Assembly: GCA_038324115.1 (NCBI GenBank)
Contig: JBBQHQ010000010.1
Location: 1-31,127 of the forward strand
DNA from: Gaiellasilicea sp038324115
Lineage (GTDB): Bacteria; Actinomycetota; Thermoleophilia; Gaiellales; Gaiellaceae
Direction: 5' to 3'
Length of the DNA: 31,127 nt
Shown: positions 1-7,950 of the stretch, one piece after another
Numbering within the stretch: the first letter of the stretch is position 1
Layout of the letters: each line of letters begins with the position of its first letter
Translations under genes and position numbers: made by a program
Notes under the pieces: model-generated
Database searches by the model: none
What the model was told of the DNA's origin: nothing
What the model saw: the letters and a program-made list of their open reading frames with translations, nothing else

Positions 1-639
1 CTTGCCGAGGCTGCGGACGAGGATCACGTTCTCCGCGCCCCAGGCGCTCGCCAGCTCGCCGTCGAAGATGCAGCGCTCGTACGCCTCGTCGGTCAGGACG
101 GTGAGGCCGTGGCGGGCCGCGAGCGCGAGCAGCTCGTCGACATCGGCGCGCGTGGGCAGGTGGCCCGTCGGGTTGTTCGGGTTCGTCAGGACGAGCAGGC
201 GCGAGCGCTCCGTCACGGCCGCCTCGATCGCCGGGGGATCCCAGCGCCAGGTCTCCTCCGGCGTCGGGACGGGCACGAACGTGCCGCCGGCGCGCTCGAC
301 GAGGCCGCGGAAAAAGTAGGAGGGCGTCGGCACGATCACCTCGTCGCCCGGCTCGAGCAGGGCGCGGAAGACGAGGCCAAGCGCCTGCATGGCGCCGTTC
401 GTAACAAGGATCTGCGTCTCCGGGTCGGCGGGGGCGGGGAGGTCGCGCGCGATCGCCTGGCGCAGGGCGAGGTGGCCGCGGCTCGGTGGCGTGATCGTGT
501 GCTCGTCCAGCGCTGCGAGCACTGCGTCGCGGACGTGGGGAGGGAGCGGCGCGCCGACGCTGCCCTTCAGCGGCAGTACGCCGGTGCGGCCGGCGAGGGC
601 GCGCTCCGCTGCGATCGACGGCATCTCGTCGCGCCTCAT
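1..639 (-). CDS. Class I/II PLP aminotransferase, 3' part missing
   Basis: An open frame of 213 codons runs from ATG at 639 off the left window edge without a stop. It has class I/II aminotransferase landmarks: TNGAMQAL near residues 80-87 (cofactor phosphate region), NPNNPTG near 153-159, DEAYE near 184-188, and RSLGK as the last visible residues, whose Lys is the probable PLP-binding lysine. The large domain is therefore mostly present and the small C-terminal domain is missing. The start ATG overlaps the TGA of the upstream D-aminoacylase gene (ATGA), so the two are co-translated. By context it would transaminate an amino acid freed by that deacylase (inference). The amino donor and substrate cannot be assigned; a C-S lyase of the same fold is possible. 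Confidence 0.9.
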   Translation of the reverse strand, partial: MRRDEMPSIAAERALAGRTGVLPLKGSVGAPLPPHVRDAVLAALDEHTITPPSRGHLALRQAIARDLPAPADPETQILVTNGAMQALGLVFRALLEPGDEVIVPTPSYFFRGLVERAGGTFVPVPTPEETWRWDPPAIEAAVTERSRLLVLTNPNNPTGHLPTRADVDELLALAARHGLTVLTDEAYERCIFDGELASAWGAENVILVRSLGK

Positions 640-2138
640 CGGACCACGCCCCCGGCGCGAACGCCCGTGGGGGCCTCGTCCGCCCAGGCGCGTTTGCCCG
701 CGACCCAGACGCCGGTGACGCCAGCTGCGAGGGCGAGCGGGTCGTCGTAGGTGGCCCGGTCGAGGTAGGCGGCGGGGTCGAGCAGGACGAGGTCGGCGCG
801 CTTGCCCTCCGCGATCCGACCACGGTCGGGGAGGCCGAAGCGGTCGGCGGCGCGGGCAGTCAGCCGCGCGATCGCCTCCTCGGCAGGAAGCAGCCCCTCG
901 CGGAGGCAGAAGCGGCCGAGGAAGCGGGCGGCGCTCCCGGCCACGCGAGGGTGCGGCCTCGTGCCGAAGATCCCGTCCGAGCCGAGCAGCATCAGCGGGT
1001 GAGCCGCGATCTGCTTCACCGCCTCCCCGGAGGCGTAGTGGAGGATCATCTGGACGCCCAGCTCCGAGTCGAGTAGGAGCCGCGCGACCGTCTCGACGGG
1101 CTTGCCGTCGCGGTCGGCCAGGCTCTCGCCCTCGACGACGATCCGTTCCGCGCCGAGGGTGCCGAGCATGTTCTCCCAGCCGGGCAGGCCGTGCTCGACG
1201 TCGCCGGCGATACGGGCCAGGGTCTCCGGGTCGCGCAGCCGCTTCAGCGTCGCGGTGGCGCCACCCTCCTGTGCCCAGGCCGGGAGCAGGCTTGCGAGCA
1301 GGGTGCAGCCGGCGCCGTAGGGGTACTGGTCGAAGGTCACGTCGACGTCCGTGGCCTCGAGGAGCTCGAGCAGCGGCTCGATCAGCGTCTCGTCCGCGAG
1401 CGACTTCAGATGGGAGAGGTGGAGGCGCGCGCCGGCCTGGCGCGCGACCCCGAGCATCTCGTCGATCGCGCCGATGAGCCCGGCCCCCTCGTTGCGGACG
1501 TGCGGGACGAGGGGGGCGCCGTGCTCGGCGGCGACCTGTGCGAGCGCGAGCAGCTCGCCCGTGTCCGCGTGGGCGCCGGGGAAGTAGACGAGCCCGAAAG
1601 AGAGGCTCGTCGCTCCGGCCTCGAAGCCCGCCCGCACCTCTGCCCGCATGGCCTCCAGCTCCCGTGCCGTCGCTGCGCGTCGCGCCCCGCCGATCACGAG
1701 GTCGCGGACGGCGCCCGCGGCGACGGAGGGGACGAGCGAGATCGAGGGCCGCGTCGAGTCGAGGTCGTCCAGGTACTCGGGCACCGTCTCCCACGGCCAC
1801 GTCCCGGGGCCCGTCCCCTCGAGCGCGCGCAGGTAGTCGCGCCGCTCCTCCCAGAGCTCGCGCGCGACGGGCGCGGGCGCGAGCCCGTCGGGGCAGATCA
1901 CCTGCGTGGTCACGCCCTGGGCGAGCACCTCCGGCAGGAGCGGGTCGTCGTAGGAGCGGAGCGCGGTGTGCGCGTGGACGTCGACGAAACCGGGGCAGAG
2001 CCAGAGCTCCTCGGCCTCGACGATGTCCCCGTCGAGCCGGTGGCCGACGGCGGCGATCAGCCCGTCCTCGATCCCGACGTCGCCGAGGAACGGCGGCCCG
2101 TCGCCGGGGTAGACGACCGCGCCCCGGATCACCTCCAT
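636..2138 (-). CDS. N-acyl-D-amino-acid deacylase (D-aminoacylase family amidohydrolase)
   Basis: This 500-residue amidohydrolase resembles D-aminoacylases, zinc enzymes that remove the acyl group from N-acyl-D-amino acids. Visible family residues are the metal motif HAH (H55, H57), the bridging cysteine C82, H213 in PHVRN, H243 in SHLK, the YPYGAG segment near 272-277 and the late Asp D388 in GSDG. A GTG at 2147 would lengthen it by three codons, but the GGGGAGG Shine-Dalgarno sits one base from that GTG and ten bases from ATG 2138, so 2138 is preferred. It is the first gene after a gap with two palindromes, and its stop overlaps the aminotransferase start. It shares the metal motifs and the N-terminal layout with the second deacylase at 11512 but differs in the central region, so substrate specificity probably differs. 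A dihydroorotase or dipeptidase-like substrate is less likely. Confidence 0.9.
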   Translation of the reverse strand: MEVIRGAVVYPGDGPPFLGDVGIEDGLIAAVGHRLDGDIVEAEELWLCPGFVDVHAHTALRSYDDPLLPEVLAQGVTTQVICPDGLAPAPVARELWEERRDYLRALEGTGPGTWPWETVPEYLDDLDSTRPSISLVPSVAAGAVRDLVIGGARRAATARELEAMRAEVRAGFEAGATSLSFGLVYFPGAHADTGELLALAQVAAEHGAPLVPHVRNEGAGLIGAIDEMLGVARQAGARLHLSHLKSLADETLIEPLLELLEATDVDVTFDQYPYGAGCTLLASLLPAWAQEGGATATLKRLRDPETLARIAGDVEHGLPGWENMLGTLGAERIVVEGESLADRDGKPVETVARLLLDSELGVQMILHYASGEAVKQIAAHPLMLLGSDGIFGTRPHPRVAGSAARFLGRFCLREGLLPAEEAIARLTARAADRFGLPDRGRIAEGKRADLVLLDPAAYLDRATYDDPLALAAGVTGVWVAGKRAWADEAPTGVRAGGVVR

Positions 2139-2167
2139 CGCAGCCACGCCTCCCCGGGGCGAAAAAC

Positions 2168-2188
2168 CTTGTGTTTCTGAAACACAAG
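2168..2188. promoter_or_regulatory. Palindromic operator, copy 1 (proximal to deacylase)
   Basis: This is a 21-bp perfect palindrome around a single central T, with half-site CTTGTGTTTC facing GAAACACAAG. It lies 30 bp upstream of the deacylase ATG at 2138. A hairpin with a one-base loop and no T-tract does not look like a terminator, so a homodimeric repressor site is the natural reading (inference). The regulator is not recognisable in this window. Confidence 0.7.
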
Positions 2189-2246
2189 CGGTTCTTCGGC
2201 TCGGCCGATCCCCGCAGCCACGCCGTTCGAGCGGAGGCGAGCGACT

Positions 2247-2265
2247 TTGTGTTTCAGAAACACAA
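2247..2265. promoter_or_regulatory. Palindromic operator, copy 2 (distal)
   Basis: This is a 19-bp perfect palindrome with the same half-site, TTGTGTTTC/GAAACACAA, around a central A. Its centre is 78 bp from the centre of copy 1. It lies between the stop of the peptidase gene (2283) and copy 1, in a gap with no other recognisable content. Two identical sites at this distance fit cooperative or looping repression of the deacylase-aminotransferase pair. Confidence 0.68.
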
Positions 2266-2282
2266 GCTCTTCCGGCCGCGGC

Positions 2283-3944
2283 TCACCCGACGACGGGGAG
2301 GACGACGTGGGAGGGGTACGCGTCCGTGTGGAGGATCGTCTGCTCTGCCACGACGATCTTCGTGCTCGTGGCGACGTCCTCGCCGTTGTTCAGGTTCCGG
2401 CTGAAGCGCGGGAAGCTCGAGCTCGTGACGTCGACCCGGATCCGGTGGCCCCGCAAGAACGCGTTCGCCAGCGGGTAGCAGCGGATCCGGTACTCCGCGA
2501 CCTCGCCCGGCTCGAGCAGCTCCGTGCTGTCACCCTCGTGCGAGTTGCGGTAGCGGGCGCGGATGATCCCCTCGGTGGCGAAGATCGAGCGGCCGTCGGG
2601 ATGGACGTCGCAGACCCGGACGACGAAGTCGGTGTCGCGCGCGCTCGAGGCGGCGTAGAGCACGAACTCCACCGGCCCGATCACCTCGAGGTCGCGGTCG
2701 AGCTCGTCCGAGGTGTAGGAGAGGACGTCGGCACGGGCCTCGAGCGGCCGTTGGTCCCACGGCCCGGGGAGGATCGGGGTCGCGGCCCCCTGCGTCATCG
2801 TCAGCACCGAGTTGACGCCGCCGAGCGTCGGCACGGGATCCTCGGGGTCGTACGCATAGCGATCGGCAGGCTCGTCGGAGCGCGGCGCATCGCGGTCGAG
2901 CCGGCCACCGCTCCGGAGGAAGAACGGGGTGAACTCGGTGCCCGGAAGCGGCCACTCGTGCTCGCCGCGCCACTCGTTCCGCCCCAGCACGAAGAGCTCG
3001 AGCGGCGGCCGCTCCTCCCAGCCGTTCGCCTCGTCGCGGAGGTAGCGGTCGTAGAAGGCGAGCTCGTGGTCGCGGATCACCGTCACGCCGGCAGAGAGGT
3101 CGACGTCTCCCCGGAAGGTCTCCACGTCCTCCTCGTGCGACCACGGGCCCATCAGCACGCGGTTGGGAACGCGGTCGCCGATCGCGGCGAACTTCCGCAG
3201 ATGCGAGCCCGAGTAGGGGTCGAACCAGCCGCCCTGCTGGAAGATCGGCACGGTCACCGTCTCCGGGCGGTGGCGGAACTGGTGCCAGTACGCGTCGTTC
3301 TCCTGGTGCTCCCACCACTCGCGCCAGTAGCCGACCTTGCGGCCGATCGCGACCTCGTCCAGCTCGATCAGGGGCAGGTGACGGAAGACGCGCTCGTTCA
3401 GCATCAGGTCGCCCGCGCTCGGGCCGGTGATCAGGCTGATCGCGCTCGTCCAGAGCGCGGCCGCGCCCAGCGTGAGCGCGAGCTGGAACGCGCCGCCGGT
3501 GAAGTAGCCGTCCCAGAAATAGTCGTCGTGGATCACCTGCGGCGCGATGCACTCCAGGTTCGGGTGCCCGAGGTGCATCAGCTGCCACTGGACGAGGGCG
3601 CCGTAGCTCCGGCCCCAGGTGCCGATTCGGCCGTTGCACCAGGGCTCACCGGCCGCCCACGTAAGCGTGTCCTGCGCGTCGACGCCGTCGTTCCGCCAGG
3701 CGTCGAACGTGCCCTCCGACTCGTAGCGGCCCCGGACGTCGAGCACGACCGCCGCGTAGCCGCGCTGCGCGAACCAGGCGCCCCAGGAGACGAAGCGCTC
3801 GCGGGTCGACTCGTACGGCGTCCACTGGACGATCGTCGGATGGGGGCCGCCCGAGAGCGGCAGGTAGACGTCCGCCGAGAGGTGGACGCCGTCCCGCATG
3901 GGCACCCGCTGGTCGTGCAGAAGCCGGACGTCCACCAGGCTCAC
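2283..3944 (-). CDS. CocE/NonD family hydrolase (peptidase S15, X-Pro dipeptidyl-peptidase type)
   Basis: This 553-residue enzyme has an S15-type alpha/beta hydrolase domain followed by a jelly-roll C-terminal domain as in X-Pro dipeptidyl peptidases and cocaine esterase. The catalytic triad is visible as S113 in GRSYG, D242 in GGWFDPYSG and H270 in GPWSHEE. No signal peptide is seen, so it should act in the cytoplasm on imported material. The start is GTG at 3944, which overlaps the TGA of the ATPase gene upstream (GTGA); the frame opens further upstream but that would overlap dppF. It is the last gene of the leftward GntR-DppD-DppF operon and probably cleaves the peptide or ester brought in by the transporter (inference). 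Whether it is a peptidase, amidase or acyl esterase cannot be told from sequence. Confidence 0.9.
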   Translation of the reverse strand: MSLVDVRLLHDQRVPMRDGVHLSADVYLPLSGGPHPTIVQWTPYESTRERFVSWGAWFAQRGYAAVVLDVRGRYESEGTFDAWRNDGVDAQDTLTWAAGEPWCNGRIGTWGRSYGALVQWQLMHLGHPNLECIAPQVIHDDYFWDGYFTGGAFQLALTLGAAALWTSAISLITGPSAGDLMLNERVFRHLPLIELDEVAIGRKVGYWREWWEHQENDAYWHQFRHRPETVTVPIFQQGGWFDPYSGSHLRKFAAIGDRVPNRVLMGPWSHEEDVETFRGDVDLSAGVTVIRDHELAFYDRYLRDEANGWEERPPLELFVLGRNEWRGEHEWPLPGTEFTPFFLRSGGRLDRDAPRSDEPADRYAYDPEDPVPTLGGVNSVLTMTQGAATPILPGPWDQRPLEARADVLSYTSDELDRDLEVIGPVEFVLYAASSARDTDFVVRVCDVHPDGRSIFATEGIIRARYRNSHEGDSTELLEPGEVAEYRIRCYPLANAFLRGHRIRVDVTSSSFPRFSRNLNNGEDVATSTKIVVAEQTILHTDAYPSHVVLPVVG

Positions 3945-4987
3945 CCGATGACGGAGGGCGTTTCGGGAATCTTGGTCCCCGCGAAGTGGCACGCGGCCCC
4001 GTGCGACTGGCCGTGGTCCTCGAGCAGCGGCTCGACTTCGGCGCAGATCGGCTGAGCGATCGGGCAGCGGGTCCGGAAGCGGCAGCCCGAGGGCGGGTCG
4101 ATCGGGCTGGGAACGTCGCCGCGGAGCACGATCCGCTGGTGCTTGCGGCCCGGGATCGGCTCCGGGTTCGCGGAGAGGAGCGCCTGTGTGTACGGATGGA
4201 GTGGGCGCGCGAAGAGGTCGTCCGAGGTCGCGAGCTCCACCACCTTGCCCAGGTACATGACCGCGATCCTGTCGGAGATGTAGCCGACGACGGCGAGGTC
4301 GTGGGCGACGAAGAGGTAGGTCAGGTTGAACTCCTGCTTCAGCTCGACGAGCAGGTTCAGCACCTGGGACTGGATCGAGACGTCGAGCGCCGAGACGGGC
4401 TCGTCGGCGACGATGAACTTCGGGCGCAGGACGAGGGCCCGGGCGAGGCCGATCCGCTGGCGCTGGCCGCCGCTGAACATGTGCGGGTAGCGCTCGGCCG
4501 ACTCGGCGCTGAGGCCGACGCGTTCGAGCGTCTCGAGCACGAGCGCCTCCCGCTGCTTCCGGTCGACGCCGTGGATCTGCAGGCCCTCGCCGACGAGGTC
4601 CTTGACCTTCATCCGCGGGTCGAGCGAGCCGACGGAGTCCTGGAAGACGATCTGCATGTGCTGCCGCATCGTCTTCAGGTCACGGCCGCCGAGCCGGAGC
4701 AGGTCGACGCCGTCGAACTCCAGCTCGCCGGCGGTCGGCTCGAGCAGGCGGAGGAGCGTCCGGCCGAGGGTGGACTTGCCGCAGCCCGACTCGCCCACGA
4801 GCCCCACCGTCTCGCCGCGGAAGACGTCGAGGTCGACGCCGTCGACGGCCTGGAGCGTCCCCACCTGGCGCTTGAGCAGGCCCTTGCGGACGGGGAAGTG
4901 CTTCTTCAGCCCCCGCGCCTTCACGAGCACGTCGGCGGGGTCTCCGCCCGTGCCCAGGTCGAACTGCGAGTGGGCAACCTCGGTCAT
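3941..4987 (-). CDS. dppF: Peptide ABC transporter ATPase, DppF/OppF type
   Basis: This 348-residue ABC ATPase has Walker A GESGCGKS (about 65-72), a Q-loop in VFQDSVGSLDP, signature FSGGQRQR, Walker B FIVADE and the switch HD in FVAHDL. The C-terminal oligo_HPY tail with paired cysteines (CRFRTRCP, ICAE) marks it as one of the two ATPases of a dipeptide/oligopeptide importer. ATG at 4987 overlaps the stop of dppD (ATGA); the frame is open to 5953 only as an artefact of GC content. It works with DppD, with the permeases encoded at 9669-11512 and with the binding protein at 7951. The ligand class cannot be read from an ATPase. Confidence 0.95.
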   Translation of the reverse strand: MTEVAHSQFDLGTGGDPADVLVKARGLKKHFPVRKGLLKRQVGTLQAVDGVDLDVFRGETVGLVGESGCGKSTLGRTLLRLLEPTAGELEFDGVDLLRLGGRDLKTMRQHMQIVFQDSVGSLDPRMKVKDLVGEGLQIHGVDRKQREALVLETLERVGLSAESAERYPHMFSGGQRQRIGLARALVLRPKFIVADEPVSALDVSIQSQVLNLLVELKQEFNLTYLFVAHDLAVVGYISDRIAVMYLGKVVELATSDDLFARPLHPYTQALLSANPEPIPGRKHQRIVLRGDVPSPIDPPSGCRFRTRCPIAQPICAEVEPLLEDHGQSHGAACHFAGTKIPETPSVIG

Positions 4988-6003
4988 GCAACCACCTCCG
5001 CGGTCCGCGGTACTCGCCGGCCGTTCTCGCAGAGCCAGCACGCCGACTCCTGCGGCGGCACCGGCAGGAGCGGCGGGTCGTTCGCGATGCACTTGTCGAA
5101 GGTGTAGTCGCAGCGCGGCGCGAAGCGGCAGCCCGCCGGCCAGTCGAGCGGGCTCGGGACGACGCCCCGGATCGCCTTCAGCGGCTGCGCGTACCGCATC
5201 CCGAGCAGCGGGATCGAGTCGAGCAGCGCCTCGGTGTAAGGGTGCTGCGGGCTCGCGAAGATCTCCGAGACGGGGCCGCGCTCGACGATCCGCCCGCCGT
5301 ACATGACCGCGACCTCGTCCACCATCTCGGCGACGACGCCGAGGTCGTGGGTGATCAGGAGGATCGCCATCCCGAGCCGCTCCCGCAGCTCCTTCATCAG
5401 CTCGAGGATCTGCGCCTGCACGGTCACGTCGAGCGCGGTCGTCGGCTCGTCCGCGATCAGAAGCTTCGGATCGGAGCTGAGCGCCATCGCGATCAACGCG
5501 CGCTGCCGCATCCCGCCCGAGAGCGGGTGGGGGTAGTCCTTGACCCGGCGCTCGGCGGAGGGGATCCCGACGAGGCGCATCATCTCGATCGCGCGCTCCC
5601 TCGCGTCCCTGCGGTTCAGGCCCTGGTGCAGCCGCACCGCCTCCTCGATCTGGTTCCCGACCGTGAACACCGGGTTCAGCGAGGTCATCGGCTCCTGGAA
5701 GATCATCGAGATCTCGTTGCCGCGGATCCGCGCGAGCTCCTTCTCGCCGAGCTGCGCGAGGTCGCGGCCCTCGAACCAGATGTGCGAGCTCGGGTGGATC
5801 CGCCCGGGGCGCTCGACGAGCCGCATCACCGAGAGCGCGGTCACGGACTTGCCGCTGCCGGACTCGCCGACGACGGCGAGCGTGCCGCCCTGGGGGATCG
5901 AGAAGTCGATCCCGTCCACGGCGCGGAGGACGCCCTTCGGCGTGTCGAACCACGTCGAGAGGTTTTCGACGCGGAGCAGCTCTGCCTTCCGGTACTCGCT
6001 CAT
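4984..6003 (-). CDS. dppD: Peptide ABC transporter ATPase, DppD/OppD type
   Basis: This 339-residue ATPase has Walker A GESGSGKS (46-53), Q-loop FQEPMTSLNP (102-111), signature LSGGMRQR (161-168), Walker B LLIADE (181-186) and switch His H219 in THD. The oligo_HPY C-terminal region has the usual cysteine pattern (CRFAPRC, DKCIAN). ATG at 6003 overlaps the TGA of the GntR gene. It drives import together with DppF. The ATPases are transcribed leftward with the regulator and the peptidase, whereas the binding protein and permeases are on the rightward operon, so one transporter is split across a shared divergent control region. Confidence 0.95.
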   Translation of the reverse strand: MSEYRKAELLRVENLSTWFDTPKGVLRAVDGIDFSIPQGGTLAVVGESGSGKSVTALSVMRLVERPGRIHPSSHIWFEGRDLAQLGEKELARIRGNEISMIFQEPMTSLNPVFTVGNQIEEAVRLHQGLNRRDARERAIEMMRLVGIPSAERRVKDYPHPLSGGMRQRALIAMALSSDPKLLIADEPTTALDVTVQAQILELMKELRERLGMAILLITHDLGVVAEMVDEVAVMYGGRIVERGPVSEIFASPQHPYTEALLDSIPLLGMRYAQPLKAIRGVVPSPLDWPAGCRFAPRCDYTFDKCIANDPPLLPVPPQESACWLCENGRRVPRTAEVVA

Positions 6004-6701
6004 GTGCCCTCCTGCCCGGGAACGGTGACGGCGATGTGCCGCTCGAGCAGCGGCAGCACCTGAGTCGGATCGCGGGTCTGCAGCGCCGCGAGCAGCTCCC
6101 TGTGGTCTTCGACCATCTGTTCGAGGCTCGAGGAGCGGCCGTAGCGGAAGAAGTAGGCGCGGATCCGCGGCCAGATGCTCCGCCAGATCTGGAGCGTGTG
6201 CGTCTGGCCCGAGGCCGTGATCACGAGGTCGTGGAACTGGAGGTCGGCCTCGACGGCCTGGGGCAGGTCGTCGTTCTTCGCGGCCTGCTCCATCAGCCAG
6301 ACCTGCTTGGCGATCTCGGCGAAGTCGTCGTTCGTCATCGTCTCGAGCGCTTTCGCGAAGCTGTACCGCTCGACGGTCAGGCGGATCGGGATCAGGACGT
6401 GCTGCACCTCCTCGTCCGAGACGCCGAGGACGACGGCGCCGCGGTAGGGGAGCGACATGACGAGGCCCTCGTTCTCGAGCTGGCGCAGCGCCTCCCGGAC
6501 CGGGCCTCGACTCGTCCCGAGCTCGGCGGAGAGCGTCGACTCGATCAGGCGGGCGCCCGGCTCGTAGCGCCCGGCGATGATCGACGTGCGCAGCGCCTCG
6601 ACGACGTGCTGCCCGCGGCGGCCCGGCTTGCCGGCGGGATCCACGGCCGGCGGCGGCGCCACGGCGAGCGGCGATGCTACGGATTTCGGCTTCGCGATCA
6701 T
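6000..6701 (-). CDS. GntR family transcriptional regulator, FCD (FadR) subfamily
   Basis: The 233-residue protein has a proline-rich leader of about 27 residues, a GntR winged helix (about 30-92, with TSRGPVREALRQLENEGL as the recognition region) and an FCD ligand-binding domain (about 98-225). The metal-binding set of FCD proteins is visible: D153, H157, H200 and H222. Such proteins bind small carboxylates or sugar acids through the metal and release DNA. It is the first gene of the leftward operon. Its start codon lies inside one of two operator-like sites and a TAnnnT box ends seven bases before the ATG, so I expect a leaderless, autoregulated mRNA. Matching sites at 20181-20210 suggest it also controls the second half of the locus. 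The effector is unknown, but an aldonate or acyl-amino acid made by the neighbouring enzymes is a reasonable guess. Confidence 0.93.
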   Translation of the reverse strand: MIAKPKSVASPLAVAPPPAVDPAGKPGRRGQHVVEALRTSIIAGRYEPGARLIESTLSAELGTSRGPVREALRQLENEGLVMSLPYRGAVVLGVSDEEVQHVLIPIRLTVERYSFAKALETMTNDDFAEIAKQVWLMEQAAKNDDLPQAVEADLQFHDLVITASGQTHTLQIWRSIWPRIRAYFFRYGRSSSLEQMVEDHRELLAALQTRDPTQVLPLLERHIAVTVPGQEGT

Positions 6702-6728
6702 GTAGACAATCCTAAGATGGTTGACAAT
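6699..6728. promoter_or_regulatory. Tandem GntR/FCD-type operator pair 1
   Basis: There are two 12-bp sites in the divergent gap. Site A at 6699-6710 reads CATGTAGACAAT and site B at 6717-6728 reads ATGGTTGACAAT on the plus strand. Both match the inverted pattern ATTGT-NN-ACAAT with one strong half, and their centres are 18 bp apart. Site A overlaps the gntR start codon and site B overlaps the -35 of the rightward promoter. The pattern is like FCD-subfamily operators such as VanR-type TTGT-NN-ACAA sites. The assignment to this GntR protein is inference, supported by the same arrangement at 20181-20210. Confidence 0.75.
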
Positions 6729-6738
6729 CCTGGCGCAA
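6709..6738 (-). promoter_or_regulatory. Probable leaderless promoter of the gntR operon
   Basis: On the minus strand TTGCGC (6738-6733) is followed after 18 bp by TAGGAT (6714-6709). The ATG at 6701 is the eighth base after this box, the spacing expected for a leaderless transcript in actinobacteria. No Shine-Dalgarno is present. Operator B lies in the spacer and operator A over the start point. Confidence 0.5.
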
Positions 6739-6750
6739 GGCCTCTACTGT
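6721..6750 (+). promoter_or_regulatory. Promoter of the rightward enolase-Dpp operon
   Basis: TTGACA at 6721-6726, an 18-bp spacer and TACTGT at 6745-6750 form a sigma-70-like promoter. The GTG start at 6761 is only 11 bases beyond the -10 box and has no Shine-Dalgarno, so the leader is absent or a few bases long. The -35 is part of operator B, so a bound regulator would block it directly. Confidence 0.6.
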
Positions 6751-6760
6751 AGCGCTCACG

Positions 6761-7918
6761 GTGCGGATCACCAAAGTCGAGACCACGCCCGTCCGGACCC
6801 CGATGCGGGAGCCGCTCGTCTGGCCCGGTGGCACGCGCCACTCCGCCTCCGGCCTGCTCGTCCGGATCCACACGGACGAAGGCCTCGTCGGGCTCGGCGA
6901 GGCGCCCGGCCCGACCCTGCCGACGATCCGCACGATCATCGACGAGGAGCTGACCCAGTTCCTCATCGGGCAGGACCCGCTCCGGATCGAGTGGCTCGTC
7001 CACCGGATGGAGGAGTTCTCGCGGAACTGGAGCCGGATCGCCAACTACGCGATCTCGGGGATCGAGATCGCCCTGCTCGACCTGAAGGGCAAGGCGCTCG
7101 GTGTCCCGGTCGCGGAGCTGCTCGGCGGCTTCACCCGGGACCGCGTCCCCGTCGTCGGCTACCTCTTCATCGCCGAGCCCGAGGCGAATGCGGACAAGGC
7201 GGCGGCGTTCGTCGACGCCGGCTACACCGAGCTGAAGCTGAAGGTGGGGCGCGACTTCGAGCAGGATCACGACACGATCGCAGCGATCCGCGACCGCGTG
7301 GGCAAGGACGTGAAGATTCGGATCGACGCGAACATGATCTGGAGCGTCCCGGCCGCGATCAAGTGGATCAACGGCCTGGAGCAGTTCGACCTCCAGTACG
7401 TCGAGCAGCCGGTGCCGGACTTCGACCTCGCCGGAATGGCGCAGGTGCGGCGCTGCGTCTCGGTCCCGATCGCCGCCGATGAGGGCTGCACCGACGTGCG
7501 CTCCGCGCTCGAGCTGATCAAGGCCGACGCCTGCGACGTCTTCGTCGTCTATCCCTCGGAGGCCGGCGGGCTCCGCCGCGCCCACCAGATCGGCGCGCTC
7601 GCCGACGCGGCCGGCAAGTGGTGCGCGATCGGGAGCTGGGCCGAGCTCGGCGTCGCGACGATGGCGAACGCGCACGTCGTCGCCTCCTCGTCGAACTTCC
7701 CGTTCGCGAGCGACACGCATTATCCGCTGCAGACCTACGACGTCCTCGCGGAGCCGCTGGAGATGTCCGACGGCCTCGTCGAGGTACCGCATTCCCCCGG
7801 GCTCGGCGTCGAGCTCGATCCGGACGCCGTCGACCGGCTCGCCAACTTCGAGGTGCGCGAGTCCGTCTTCTATGACGACGTCCAAGGTGAGGCACCACGG
7901 GTCGGTCAGATCCTCTGA
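6761..7918 (+). CDS. Enolase-superfamily enzyme, muconate-lactonizing-enzyme-like, atypical active site
   Basis: This 385-residue protein has an alpha+beta capping domain (about 1-125) and a TIM barrel. The KxK motif is K159/K161 in KLKVG. Metal ligands are D189 in DANM, E215 in VEQPV and D240 in AADEG, and E295 lies at the C-terminal barrel position. In the MLE and Ala-Glu epimerase subgroup a second catalytic Lys lies six residues before the second Gly of a GG pair; here that position is Tyr (Y264 in VYPSEAGG). It may therefore be a dehydratase, lyase or one-sided epimerase rather than a normal two-base racemase (inference). GTG at 6761 is chosen because the family begins with this MRIT-type strand. 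It is the first gene of the rightward operon, controlled by operator pair 1, and lies 32 bp before the binding-protein gene. Its substrate is presumably made from what the transporter imports. Confidence 0.88.
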   Translation: MRITKVETTPVRTPMREPLVWPGGTRHSASGLLVRIHTDEGLVGLGEAPGPTLPTIRTIIDEELTQFLIGQDPLRIEWLVHRMEEFSRNWSRIANYAISGIEIALLDLKGKALGVPVAELLGGFTRDRVPVVGYLFIAEPEANADKAAAFVDAGYTELKLKVGRDFEQDHDTIAAIRDRVGKDVKIRIDANMIWSVPAAIKWINGLEQFDLQYVEQPVPDFDLAGMAQVRRCVSVPIAADEGCTDVRSALELIKADACDVFVVYPSEAGGLRRAHQIGALADAAGKWCAIGSWAELGVATMANAHVVASSSNFPFASDTHYPLQTYDVLAEPLEMSDGLVEVPHSPGLGVELDPDAVDRLANFEVRESVFYDDVQGEAPRVGQIL

Positions 7919-7950
7919 CGACACGCGCAACAGGAGGAGGGGCACAATTC

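Noticed and set aside
2168..2265. The palindromes as rho-independent terminators of the peptidase operon
   Set aside because: They have one-base centres, no GC-rich stem and no following T-tract; two spaced copies upstream of a start codon look like operators.
2247..4055. 602-codon plus-strand open frame opposite the peptidase and dppF
   Set aside because: Arg/Val/Asp-rich low-complexity translation without motifs, antisense to genes with full catalytic motifs; an effect of high GC content. The same applies to 17776-19419, 11365-13158 and 13014-15284.
4988..5953. N-terminal extension of DppF up to 5953
   Set aside because: It overlaps dppD in another frame and reads as Arg-rich noise; the ATGA junction at 4984-4987 gives a normal 348-residue ATPase.
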